DNA from: Paenibacillus sp. V4I7
GTDB lineage: Bacteria; Bacillota; Bacilli; Paenibacillales; NBRC-103111
DNA: 64,000 bases
NCBI RefSeq assembly: GCF_030817275.1
Contig: NZ_JAUSZD010000002.1
Span: forward strand, 310,001 to 374,000
Reading direction: 5' to 3'
Below are positions 36,328-44,900 of the stretch, in pieces. Made by a program: the position numbers and the translations under genes. Below the pieces are notes generated by a model, which saw only the letters and a program-made list of their open reading frames with translations, was not told where the DNA came from and did no database searches. Numbering within the stretch: position 1 is the first letter of the stretch; the number at the start of each line of letters is the position of its first letter.

Positions 36328-37163
36328 TGGAATCTGTCAAAAAATACTCTGGACGATTATTCACACTCGAGGTGCTTGGCATTTTGATTGGTCTCTTATT
36401 TCTAGTCCCTTTCTACTTTGTCATCGTCAACTCCCTTAAGACATTTCCGGAGCTGGCGGCCAGCACAGCGAAGCTTCCGTCAAGCTTATATCTTGATAAC
36501 TATACGAAAGTATGGAAAATCATGAAGTTCCCAAGTGCGTTTATGAACTCTTTAATTATTACAGTGCTCAGTAATGTGGGGCTTGTATTGATTAGTTCCA
36601 TGGCCGCTTATCGAATGGTGCGCAAATCAAGTAAATTCAATAATCTTGTTTTTATAGCCTTCGTTGCTGCCATGGTTATTCCGTTTCAATCCATCATGAT
36701 TCCGCTTGTGCGTGTTGCAAGTCAGGTTGGACTTATGGATAGTAAGTTCGGATTGATTATTTGTTACTTTGGATTCGGTGTTTCACTGAACGTTTTCTTG
36801 TTTCATGGTTTTATTAAATCCATTCCGCTTGAGATTGAAGAGTCAGCGACAGTGGATGGCTGCTCGCCGTACGGGGTATTTTGGCGAATTGTTTTCCCGC
36901 TGTTAAAGCCGATGTCTACAACAGTCATTATCTTAAACAGTTTATGGATATGGAATGATTATTTGCTTCCTTCACTCGTGTTAAATAGTCCTGAGCTGAG
37001 AACAATACCTTTAGCAACGTTTTCTTTCTTTGGTCAATATACGAAGCAATGGGATTTAGCCTTGGCTGGTCTAACACTTGGCGTCCTGCCGATCGTTATT
37101 TTCTTCTTGGCTATGCAGAAACATATTGTAGAAGGCATTACGGCAGGGTCGGTAAAAGGTTAA
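36327..37163 (+). CDS. Sugar ABC transporter permease (MsmG/UgpE-type)
   Basis: Second CUT1 membrane subunit, 278 residues, coupled to the first by a TAATG junction. The EAA loop is EIEESATVDGCSPYGVFWR, and the ending KHIVEGITAGSVKG is the common C terminus of this family. No transporter ATPase gene follows. The binding-protein gene comes last, 161 bases downstream, which is the reverse of the usual order. Confidence 0.92.
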   Translation: MESVKKYSGRLFTLEVLGILIGLLFLVPFYFVIVNSLKTFPELAASTAKLPSSLYLDNYTKVWKIMKFPSAFMNSLIITVLSNVGLVLISSMAAYRMVRKSSKFNNLVFIAFVAAMVIPFQSIMIPLVRVASQVGLMDSKFGLIICYFGFGVSLNVFLFHGFIKSIPLEIEESATVDGCSPYGVFWRIVFPLLKPMSTTVIILNSLWIWNDYLLPSLVLNSPELRTIPLATFSFFGQYTKQWDLALAGLTLGVLPIVIFFLAMQKHIVEGITAGSVKG

Positions 37164-37269
37164 CAGTTTTACAAATAAGTTCAAAATCTTCCACCTTTAT
37201 GTTCAATATCCTCTGTGTTAAGGGTTTAAGTAAGTGTTTACAATAAACCATGTAAGCTGATGACGAGCA

Positions 37270-37283
37270 ACCGAAACGTTATC
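37270..37283 (+). promoter_or_regulatory. Weak cre-like half-conserved site
   Basis: CCGAAACGTTATCA matches the right half of the CcpA cre consensus (CGNTNWCA) fully, but its first three bases do not fit. It lies 41 bp before the binding-protein start codon. Low-confidence catabolite-repression site. Confidence 0.25.
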
Positions 37284-37324
37284 AGGGTAAGCTGATTGAA
37301 ACTTAAAAGGGAGGCTTTACCTAA

Positions 37325-38644
37325 ATGAAAAAATTAACAATGATCAGTATGGCGGCTGTACTTTCACTATCTTTAGTTGCCGTTGGCTGCGCGAAGAAAG
37401 AAACAGCGCCAACTCCACCTGCAACGACGGGTGGAGCAGCAACAGCAACACCTGCTGCAGGCGGTAAACAAGTTACGATTAAAATGTTCCAATTCAAGGT
37501 GGAAATTGCTGATCAACTAGGAAAAATGATTGCAGAATACCAAAAGCTAAATCCTAACGTTAAAATTCAAGTAGACACTGTAGGCGGCGGAGCTGACTAC
37601 GGCGCTGCATTGCTTGCGAAGTTCAACTCCGGCGACAAACCGGATATTTTCAACAACGGTGGTTTCACGGATCTTGACAAATGGATCGAAAACCTGGAAG
37701 ATCTTTCCGATCAACCATGGGTCAATGATCTTGTAGACGTGGCTAAAGAGCCAATGACGAAAAACGGTAAACTATATGGACAACCGCTTAACCTTGAAGG
37801 TTATGGTTTCCAATACAATAAAGACTTGTTTACACAAGCCGGCATTACCGAATTGCCAAAAACACTCACACAATTGGAAGATGCAGCTAAGAAGCTTCAA
37901 GCAAAAGGAATTACACCTTTTGAAACTGGCTATGGCGAGTGGTGGGTTCTAGGTAACCACTTCGTAAACCTTCCGTTTGCTTACCAGAAGGATCCAAATG
38001 CTTTCATCGACGGTTTGAACAAAGGAACTGCTAAAATTCCGGGTAACGAAGTATTTAACCAATGGGTAAAACTATTTGATCTACAATTGAAATATGGTAA
38101 CAAAAATCCGCTTCAAACGGATTACAATACGCAAGTAACTGATTTTGCTACTGGTAAAGCGGCAATGACCCAACAAGGTAACTGGACACAAGTCCAAATC
38201 ACGAAAACGAACCCGAACATCAAAATTGGCTTCTTGCCAATGCCGATCAGCGATGACGCTGCAGCGAATGATAAATTGTTCGTTGGTGTACCAAACAACT
38301 GGGTTATCAACAAAAACTCTGCTGTGAAAGACGAAGCGAAGAAATTCTTGAACTGGATGGTAAGCTCTGATGTAGGTAAGAAATACATTACGGAAGAGTT
38401 CAAATTCATTCCAGCATTCAAATCCATTCCTGCTGATGAGAAAGTTCTAGGACCTTTGGCAGCTGACATTATCGCTTACAGCAAAGCTGGAAAAACACTT
38501 AGCTGGAACTGGTTTAAATTCCCGGGCGGCGAAGCTTCCAGTAAAAAATTCGGCGATATTATGCAAGGTTATGTAGCGAAGAAGTATACGAAGGATCAAA
38601 TGCTTGAGGAATTCCAGAAAACATGGGATAGCCTTAAGAAGTAA
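37325..38644 (+). CDS. Extracellular sugar-binding lipoprotein (CUT1)
   Basis: A 439-residue solute-binding protein. The signal peptide ends LVAVGC with lipidated C22, then a Thr/Pro/Ala linker. The mature part starts VTIKMFQFKVEIADQLGKMI, and FNSGDKPDIFNNGG and TGKAAMTQQGNW are standard blocks of family-1 binding proteins. The many aromatic residues (EWW, WNWF) are consistent with carbohydrate stacking. It works with the permeases at 35443 and 36327. GGGAGG precedes the ATG and a strong terminator follows. Confidence 0.92.
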   Translation: MKKLTMISMAAVLSLSLVAVGCAKKETAPTPPATTGGAATATPAAGGKQVTIKMFQFKVEIADQLGKMIAEYQKLNPNVKIQVDTVGGGADYGAALLAKFNSGDKPDIFNNGGFTDLDKWIENLEDLSDQPWVNDLVDVAKEPMTKNGKLYGQPLNLEGYGFQYNKDLFTQAGITELPKTLTQLEDAAKKLQAKGITPFETGYGEWWVLGNHFVNLPFAYQKDPNAFIDGLNKGTAKIPGNEVFNQWVKLFDLQLKYGNKNPLQTDYNTQVTDFATGKAAMTQQGNWTQVQITKTNPNIKIGFLPMPISDDAAANDKLFVGVPNNWVINKNSAVKDEAKKFLNWMVSSDVGKKYITEEFKFIPAFKSIPADEKVLGPLAADIIAYSKAGKTLSWNWFKFPGGEASSKKFGDIMQGYVAKKYTKDQMLEEFQKTWDSLKK

Positions 38645-38663
38645 CTCAATAATGGGTGGTAAT

Positions 38664-38693
38664 AAAGCCTCAGCGCCAATGCTGAGGCTTTTT
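38664..38693 (+). terminator. Terminator of the second importer
   Basis: An 11-bp perfect stem AAAGCCTCAGC/GCTGAGGCTTT (38664-38674 with 38681-38691) is followed by TT after TTT of the stem. Confidence 0.85.
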
Positions 38694-38745
38694 GCTGTTT
38701 AACAGAAAGGGAATAGGCTGTTACAATAAAGGAGACTGGAGGTCT

Positions 38746-39978
38746 ATGATGATAATAAGAATCAGGTCTTGGCTGCATAGCAGAGGAAATTCACTTCCGC
38801 GTGAGAAGCAATTGTCTCGTGAGGCCGTAATTTCATTAATTATTCATTCTATTTTTCAGTTTGGCGCTTCCATGTCGGGCGTATTCTTAAACTTATACTT
38901 ATGGCGGTTAACGCATAGTGTCGTAGTAAATGGTACATACAGCATGATCGTTTTCATCTTAACACCGATTGGTTTTGCACTTGGCGGTCTCATGATTAAG
39001 AAGAAAGACCGAATGGTATCGTATCGTCTAGGTATCATGCTCATAGGTCTTTTTTATTTGAGCGTCATTCTAGCCCAAGAGACACTGGTCGAATATTATA
39101 TACTATTTGCCATTTTTAATGGACTTGCAGGTGCTTTTTATTGGGTGGGTTATTTAACTCTGATGTATGATGTATCTAACGAACAGAACCGGATTCGATA
39201 TCTTGCATTTAATATGATTTTTTTCACAGCAGCAACCTTAGCGGGGCCGGCACTTGCCGGTTTTATTATCCGTTTAAAAGAAGGACTTAGCGGTTATACG
39301 ATCGTCTTCTCCATTGCGTTCTGTATGTTCTTACTAGCGGCGCTGATTTCATTGAAAATTAAAGCTGCAGGTGGACATCATAGAGTTTATTATTTGAAGT
39401 TTACTGGTCTTATTATGAAGAAAGAACGTGACTGGTTGAAAGCGTTGTTTGGATTTTTGGGAATGGGTTTGCTCCAAGGGACGATGCTTTTCTTACCGAA
39501 TATTCTACTTTTCAAAGTGATGCCGCGTGAAGATATTGTAGGCTACCTAGGTGTATTATACTCAAGTCTTTCGATCGTAATGGGCATTTTTATATCTAAA
39601 TACGCAAACGCTAGTAAAGCTCGTCTTTATTTAGCCATATCAACACTCGGCTACCTCATTGGTGTATCTTTTCTATTAGGGAATGTTAATGTATGGACCG
39701 TTGTAAGTTTCATGATTTTGCACTCTATTTTCGCCCCGCTACAAGGGAATACAATGACAGGCTATTACTATGGCCTCATTGCGAAGCTGCCGCTTAAAGG
39801 CCAATTGAAAGTAGAAAGTGTCGTTGTTCGGGAATTTTTCTTAAATGTTGGACGTGTGATTTCAATTACCTGTCTAATCTCATTTGGCAGTGATTTGGAT
39901 GGGGGCTGGATTCCATGGATCTTAATGATAGCAGCCATGTCACAAATTGCCCTTGTATGGTCGATTAAGAATCAATGA
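38746..39978 (+). CDS. Major facilitator superfamily transporter
   Basis: A 410-residue polytopic protein with roughly ten to twelve hydrophobic segments, such as YSMIVFILTPIGFALGGLMI, YYILFAIFNGLAGAFYWVGY and IVGYLGVLYSSLSIVMGIFI. A short basic loop (KKKDRMVSYRLG) corresponds to the usual cytoplasmic loop 2-3 of the family. The transported substrate is unknown. CTGGAGG at 38737 selects ATG 38746 over the upstream ATG at 38692, which lies in the preceding terminator. The flavoprotein gene follows 69 bases later on the same strand. Confidence 0.8.
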   Translation: MMIIRIRSWLHSRGNSLPREKQLSREAVISLIIHSIFQFGASMSGVFLNLYLWRLTHSVVVNGTYSMIVFILTPIGFALGGLMIKKKDRMVSYRLGIMLIGLFYLSVILAQETLVEYYILFAIFNGLAGAFYWVGYLTLMYDVSNEQNRIRYLAFNMIFFTAATLAGPALAGFIIRLKEGLSGYTIVFSIAFCMFLLAALISLKIKAAGGHHRVYYLKFTGLIMKKERDWLKALFGFLGMGLLQGTMLFLPNILLFKVMPREDIVGYLGVLYSSLSIVMGIFISKYANASKARLYLAISTLGYLIGVSFLLGNVNVWTVVSFMILHSIFAPLQGNTMTGYYYGLIAKLPLKGQLKVESVVVREFFLNVGRVISITCLISFGSDLDGGWIPWILMIAAMSQIALVWSIKNQ

Positions 39979-40047
39979 GATGAGCATGAAAGCGTGTTAA
40001 CTCGGATATCCTAGGAAGTAGATGACAGGAGAAGAGGACGTGCGGTT

Positions 40048-40998
40048 ATGGAACAGTATGACAGCATGATTGTTGGCGGAGGTATTGCTGGACTTCAAGC
40101 GGCAATTCAATTAGGGAGATATGAGTATCGTGTGCTTGTGATAGATGCCGGTTATGGTCGGTCTACTCTTTGTAAAAGCTATCATAATCTTTTGGGGTGG
40201 CCAGATGGTGTATCGGGCGAAGAGCTTCGCCGATTAGGGAGGCTTCAAGCAGAGAAGCTGGGTGTAACTTTCGCTAAAGATGAAGTTGTTCAAGCTGTAA
40301 ACAAAGGTAAACCTGGGGATGGATTTGAGCTATGGGGGAAGTCGGGTAAGGGATATGAAGCCCCAACTTTACTTTTGGCTACAGGACTTCTGGACCGTAT
40401 TCCCGAGCTGCCCAATCTGAAAAGCTGTCTAGGTCTGACTATTTACGTCTGTCCAGATTGCGATGGCTATGAGATTAAGAACAAACAGACCATTGTGATG
40501 GGATCTGGTGATTCTGGAGCGGGAATGGCCCTGACGCTTAGTACGCGTACGGACAAGCTGACCTATGTGAATCATGAGCAGAAAGCTGTGAAGAGCGAGC
40601 TATTAGCAAAGCTGAAGGAAAAGAGAATCACCTATGTAGCGGAAGATATTCAAGAGGTGATGGCTGAAACGAATGGGTTATTTCGCGGTGTTGTTTTGGC
40701 AAATGGGGAGCGAATCGGTGCGGAGCGCGGGTTTATAGCCTTCGGTGGGAATGAAGTGAAATCGGATTTGGCCAGGCAGTTAGGCGCAGAGCGAATGGAG
40801 AATCGCCACATTGTAACGGATCCCCGCAGTAAAATGACGAGTGTGCCATTCGTCTGGGCAGCTGGGGACGTGGGTGTTCATGCGGAGCAAGTGACGATTG
40901 CCATGGGCGAAGGGGCGCAGGCGGCGATTTGGATGAACAAAGCACTGCTGATGTTGAAGGAAGAGGCGAACATACATCGCGTTGTTGTTCGCTCTTAA
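40048..40998 (+). CDS. Thioredoxin-reductase-like NAD(P)/FAD oxidoreductase
   Basis: A 316-residue two-dinucleotide-binding flavoprotein. FAD binds at IVGGGIAGLQAA, the redox pair is C135/C138 in CPDCDG (thioredoxin reductases usually have CATCDG), NAD(P)H binds at VMGSGDSGAGMA, and the C-terminal FAD motif is WAAGDV. The Pro-Asp between the cysteines and the lone position without a thioredoxin gene suggest a thioredoxin-reductase relative rather than TrxB itself; the partner is unknown. Its stop codon TAA overlaps the stop of the convergent gene at 40995. Confidence 0.82.
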   Translation: MEQYDSMIVGGGIAGLQAAIQLGRYEYRVLVIDAGYGRSTLCKSYHNLLGWPDGVSGEELRRLGRLQAEKLGVTFAKDEVVQAVNKGKPGDGFELWGKSGKGYEAPTLLLATGLLDRIPELPNLKSCLGLTIYVCPDCDGYEIKNKQTIVMGSGDSGAGMALTLSTRTDKLTYVNHEQKAVKSELLAKLKEKRITYVAEDIQEVMAETNGLFRGVVLANGERIGAERGFIAFGGNEVKSDLARQLGAERMENRHIVTDPRSKMTSVPFVWAAGDVGVHAEQVTIAMGEGAQAAIWMNKALLMLKEEANIHRVVVRS

Positions 40999-41741
40999 GG
41001 GTTTAAAGTAGATAGGATAGTAGACGAGTCGGACGTCTCCGCCCTAGGAAAAGCAGCTAATACATGGGCATACTCCGCTAACGCTTGCTCCCCAAGTGGG
41101 GTGATATGATAAATGCCACGGCTTTGGCGTACGAACCAGCGGTAGTAGTTTTTTTGAAGCAGGGAGCTTACGGCTTTGTTGGAAGTAAAATCACGCAGAA
41201 GACGCGGGCTGAGGGGTCCATGCTGTTGCAGCAAGTATGCGCAATGCAGCGATTTTTCGCGATAGGCAGTCATGAGCTTCTGTTTTGAGCTGCCTCCAAC
41301 GTTGTAGTCCCCACTGCGTTCATGAAATTCATTTACGACTTTCAAGGCAGCCCGCTTATTCGGGCGTAATTGATAGGGAGTAGGCTCGCAGACGAGATCC
41401 ACTGCGGGCTGTTTGCGTTTGAAAAATTGAACGGTCAGTACCCCTAGGCCAAGCATGCGGCATAAACGTCGAATCTCTTCCCATTGCAGTCGATGCGGAG
41501 CTCGTCCTTTATTGGGAAGCTCGAAAGCGACATAAACCTGATCCGTCAGCCGCAGACGATCGATGCCTTGTACGAGGAGCGGGATATTGAAGCTTTTTTT
41601 CAATTCGACAACGATAGGCGGCTCATCACCGCGAATGGCAACTAAGTCGCAATGCTTAACCTCGGCGCGAACAGTGTATCCTCGCTGCTCGAAATATTGT
41701 TTAATCGGGGCGTAAAGCTCCGTTTCTGTTTGGATAGGCAT
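40995..41741 (-). CDS. DUF2161 family PD-(D/E)XK-like protein
   Basis: A 248-residue protein. The N-terminal half has a nuclease-like core: ETELYAPIKQYFEQRGY, then D32 (HCDLVAIRGDEPP) and E46/K48 (VVELKKS), which form a PD-(D/E)XK pattern. The C-terminal part looks like a winged helix (CAYLLQQHGPLSPRLLRDF...RQSRGIYHITPLGEQAL). The family is uncharacterised; a structure-specific nuclease or DNA-binding role is inferred. ATG 41741 is chosen over the upstream start at 41795 since GAGGAG lies 12 bases before it, a slightly long spacing. Confidence 0.72.
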   Translation of the reverse strand: MPIQTETELYAPIKQYFEQRGYTVRAEVKHCDLVAIRGDEPPIVVELKKSFNIPLLVQGIDRLRLTDQVYVAFELPNKGRAPHRLQWEEIRRLCRMLGLGVLTVQFFKRKQPAVDLVCEPTPYQLRPNKRAALKVVNEFHERSGDYNVGGSSKQKLMTAYREKSLHCAYLLQQHGPLSPRLLRDFTSNKAVSSLLQKNYYRWFVRQSRGIYHITPLGEQALAEYAHVLAAFPRAETSDSSTILSTLNP

Positions 41742-41861
41742 GAGGTTAATGATCTCCTCTCTAGTTACAATAATTGCAGCCAGAATGTGTTCCATTATAG
41801 CATAGCTTTTGCTAGAATAGGGGAAGAATCACTTGTACGTACATGTTGGGAGATGGTAGAG

Positions 41862-43166
41862 ATGAGTGAAATTTTAGATGCCTGGCTAGGAAAGCGTATA
41901 GATTGCATTTGCGGTTTGCGGCACGAAGTGCCGATTCAGCGGATTGTTATAGAACGGGATGCGCTTAAGCAGGTAGCCGGGTATGTGAAAGAAGCCGGCT
42001 ACGAGGAAGTGACGCTTGTCGCGGACGGGAGGACGTATCAAGCGGCTGGAGAGAAGCTGCGCGATCTGCTGGAAGCCGCGCAGGTGAAGGTGAGCATCAG
42101 CGTGATTCGTGAGAACGCGATGGGGGAAGTGTCGGCCGATGAAGAAGCGATTGTCCAGGTGATGCTGGACACGCCGCTTTCATCGAAGGTTCTGCTGGCC
42201 GTGGGCGCGGGCACCGTGCACGACATCGTGCGCTTCGTGGCGCATCGCACGAAGCGGCCGTTCTTGTCTGTGCCGACGGCACCGTCGGTGGACGGCTTCG
42301 CGTCAGTGGGCGCGCCGCTTATCATCCGCGGCTTCAAGCAGACGATCCCGGCCTGCGCGCCGGAGGCGATCTTCGCCGACCTCGCGGTGCTGGCGAAAGC
42401 GCCGCAGGCGATGATCGCGGCCGGCCTCGGCGATATGCTCGGCAAGCACACGTCGCTGGCCGACTGGTCGCTTGGCCGTGTGCTCCTCGGCGAGCACTAT
42501 TGCGAGCTGAGCGCTCGGTTGACGCTGGAGGCCATGGAGCTCTGCACGGCTCATTTGGACGAGATTGCGCAGCGCACTGATCTCGGCTTGCTCCGGTTGA
42601 TAGAAGGCCTGATCCTATCAGGCCTTTCCATGCTCATGATCGGCCACTCGCGGCCGGCCTCTGGGGCTGAGCACCATCTCTCCCACTACTGGGAGATGGT
42701 GCTTCTGCAGCAGCGCCGCCGGGCGCTGCTGCACGGCGCGAAGGTCGGCGTCGCGACCGTGCTCATGGCGCAGCGCTATCAGGCGCTGCAGGGGCTCACG
42801 GCCGACGCGGCCTCTGCGCGGTTAGCGCAAGGCCATGTCCCCAGTGAACTTACGGATGCGGGGCGCATCCGGCAGGTCTATGGGGACATGGCCGAGATGG
42901 TCATCGCCGAAAATTTCCCGGCGAATGGCACGGTTGTTGATGCGCAGGCGCTGAAGGCGCGCATCGCGGAGAAGTGGGGCGATGTGCAAGCCATCGTCCG
43001 GGCGGTCCCTGCCCCAGCGCAGCTCATCGCTTGGCTCGAGGCCGTGCAGGGACCGGTGACACCGGAGCAGCTCGGAGTGGAGCCGGAGCTGGTGGAGGCG
43101 TCTCTGCAGGATGCGCTTTTCGTGCGCAACCGATTCACGATCCTACGTTTAAAGCGTCTGCTATAG
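41862..43166 (+). CDS. egsA: sn-Glycerol-1-phosphate dehydrogenase
   Basis: Reduces dihydroxyacetone phosphate to sn-glycerol 1-phosphate, the archaeal-type enantiomer. Known Bacillus AraM/PcrB pathways use it for heptaprenylglyceryl ether lipids. The 434-residue protein has the NAD motif AVGAGTVHDIVR, substrate/metal stretches SVPTAPSVDGFAS, GLGDMLGKHTSLADW (Asp), GHSRPASGAEHHLSHYWE (His) and LLHGAKVGVATV (His), all typical of this iron-alcohol-dehydrogenase-fold family. It is alone, not in an arabinose operon. The middle and 3' part are extremely GC-rich (43 of 60 bases at 42361-42420). GGGAG lies 9 bases before ATG 41862. Confidence 0.92.
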   Translation: MSEILDAWLGKRIDCICGLRHEVPIQRIVIERDALKQVAGYVKEAGYEEVTLVADGRTYQAAGEKLRDLLEAAQVKVSISVIRENAMGEVSADEEAIVQVMLDTPLSSKVLLAVGAGTVHDIVRFVAHRTKRPFLSVPTAPSVDGFASVGAPLIIRGFKQTIPACAPEAIFADLAVLAKAPQAMIAAGLGDMLGKHTSLADWSLGRVLLGEHYCELSARLTLEAMELCTAHLDEIAQRTDLGLLRLIEGLILSGLSMLMIGHSRPASGAEHHLSHYWEMVLLQQRRRALLHGAKVGVATVLMAQRYQALQGLTADAASARLAQGHVPSELTDAGRIRQVYGDMAEMVIAENFPANGTVVDAQALKARIAEKWGDVQAIVRAVPAPAQLIAWLEAVQGPVTPEQLGVEPELVEASLQDALFVRNRFTILRLKRLL

Positions 43167-43229
43167 ACGCTTTATCTTTATATAAGGCTGTCCCTCAAGT
43201 AGATCTACCTGAGGGGCAGTCTTTTTTTA
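43151..43229 (+). terminator. Two consecutive terminators after egsA
   Basis: A 9-bp hairpin AAAGCGTCT/AGACGCTTT (43151-43173) overlaps the egsA stop. A second, longer stem (43184-43221, AAGGCTGTCCCTCA paired with TGAGGGGCAGTCTTT) is followed by TTTTTTT. Confidence 0.8.
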
Positions 43230-43501
43230 TAAACCTTCTGGTAATCCGATCGGGGTCTCAGAACGAAATTGCAAATCTATTGGAGTAAATCCAATGAAAT
43301 GGACTCTCGTGCTGTTATTGGCAAGTATAGAACTTGGATACTACCCTGCCGAACTATAGCCTTTCCGGATATATCCACCCTTCGCGTGTAAAAGTGTAAA
43401 AAACCACAACCTGACTTAATTTTTGCCATCCCGCAATGTGGAATTGTTTTCTATACTGGTAGCGTATGCAAGACGGTTCGAAGACACGAAGGAGGGGCTA
43501 C
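43230..43501. other. Upstream region of the GH4 operon
   Basis: No gene is supported here. TATACT at 43452-43457 could be a -10 box, with TTGCCA (43423-43428) as -35 box only at an over-long spacing. AAGGAGGGG at 43489-43497 is the ribosome binding site of the GH4 gene. Confidence 0.3.
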
Positions 43502-44887
43502 ATGAAATTTGCTAATGAGAAAGTCAGCGATATCCAAATCGCTTATATTGGTGGAGGCTCGATGTATTGGGCGAAAAATCTGATTGCCGATCTGGCGCTT
43601 GATGGTCAATTGTCAGGCACCATTCGTTTGTACGATCTTGATTACGGTAAGGCCAAAAATAATGAAAAGCTGGGTAATTCGGTTTCCGATTATGCGGAGA
43701 CGAAATCCAGATGGACTTACAAGGCGTATCCGACGCTCCAAGAGGCGCTTAGCGGATGCGATTTTGTGTTTATCTCGATCCTTCCCGGTACATTCCGGGA
43801 GATGGAATCCGATGTGCATGAACCGGAAAAATACGGCATCTATCAAGCCGTTGGCGATACGACTGGACCTGGGGGCCTCGTCAGAGCTCTGCGCACCATT
43901 CCCATGTATGTGGAAATAGCACAAGCGATTGAACGCTTTTCACCGGATGCTTGGGTATTCAATTACACGAATCCAATGACGCTCTGTACTCGGACGCTTT
44001 TTGAAGTGTTTCCAAAAATGAAAGCACTAGGCTGCTGCCATGAAATTTTTGGTGTGCAAGGCCTTTTGATTCGTATGCTGCGCAATATGGAAGGTATTGA
44101 AGGTGTGCATCGGGATCAAGTCAAAGTGAATGTGCTGGGCATTAATCATTTTACTTGGATCGATCAAGCGACATATCAAAATATGGATTTAATTCCGATG
44201 TATCGAAAGTTTGTTGATACATACTTTGAATCCGGATTTGAGATCAACAAAGATGCCTGGGTCACGAATACATATACAGCCGCAAACCGCGTGAAGTTTG
44301 ATTTGTTTCGGCGTTATGGCGTCATTGCAGCGGCAGGTGATCGCCACTTGGCGGAATTTATGCCTCCTTGGTACATGAAAGATCCGGAGACGGTTCGCTC
44401 ATGGAAGTTTGGCTTAACGACGGTACAAAGCCGAGTTGAAAAGCATGCAGCAACGGAACTTTTTTACAGTAAACTGCTTAGTGGCGAGGAGAAACTGCCG
44501 CTCAAGGCATCTGGAGAAGAAGAGGTTAGACAGTTAAAAGGTCTAATCGGGCTTGAACAATTTGTTACCAATATTAACGTTCCCAATGTTGGACAAATGA
44601 AAGGAATTCCTCTGGGAGCGGTAGTAGAAACGAATGCTGTGTTCTCAGCGAACAGTTTGCGTCCAGTCTATGCGGGAGAGCTTCCGATGGAAGTGAGTAA
44701 TCTGGTCCTGCAACATACGATGAATCAGGAGCTTATTTTGAAGGCTGCGCTCCAAAAGGACAAAGACTTAGCATTCAAGGCGTTTATGAACGATCCGCTT
44801 GTAAATATCGATATCCACGATGCCGAGGTATTATTCGAGCAGATGCTGCAAAATACGAAAGCTTATTTGCCAGGATGGAACATCTGA
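43502..44887 (+). CDS. GH4 family glycosidase (alpha-galactosidase/6-phosphoglucosidase type)
   Basis: An NAD+- and Mn2+-dependent glycosidase acting by oxidation, elimination and hydration rather than hydrolysis with two acids. The 461-residue protein begins with the Rossmann motif AYIGGGSMYWAKN. FNYTNPM, LGCCHEIFG (metal Cys) and LGINHFTWI (metal His) follow in family order. The neighbouring GH36 genes favour alpha-galactosidase (MelA-like) over phosphoglucosidase, but GH4 specificities are mixed. ATG 43502 follows AAGGAGGGG. The MATE gene starts 13 bases after its stop. Confidence 0.88.
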   Translation: MKFANEKVSDIQIAYIGGGSMYWAKNLIADLALDGQLSGTIRLYDLDYGKAKNNEKLGNSVSDYAETKSRWTYKAYPTLQEALSGCDFVFISILPGTFREMESDVHEPEKYGIYQAVGDTTGPGGLVRALRTIPMYVEIAQAIERFSPDAWVFNYTNPMTLCTRTLFEVFPKMKALGCCHEIFGVQGLLIRMLRNMEGIEGVHRDQVKVNVLGINHFTWIDQATYQNMDLIPMYRKFVDTYFESGFEINKDAWVTNTYTAANRVKFDLFRRYGVIAAAGDRHLAEFMPPWYMKDPETVRSWKFGLTTVQSRVEKHAATELFYSKLLSGEEKLPLKASGEEEVRQLKGLIGLEQFVTNINVPNVGQMKGIPLGAVVETNAVFSANSLRPVYAGELPMEVSNLVLQHTMNQELILKAALQKDKDLAFKAFMNDPLVNIDIHDAEVLFEQMLQNTKAYLPGWNI

Positions 44888-44900
44888 TGGCAGGCCAGAC

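Noticed and set aside
37237-37260. Strong promoter before the second sugar-binding protein gene
   Set aside because: TTTACA is present, but no acceptable -10 box stands at 16-18 bp. TACAAT at 37239 has only a poor -35 box.
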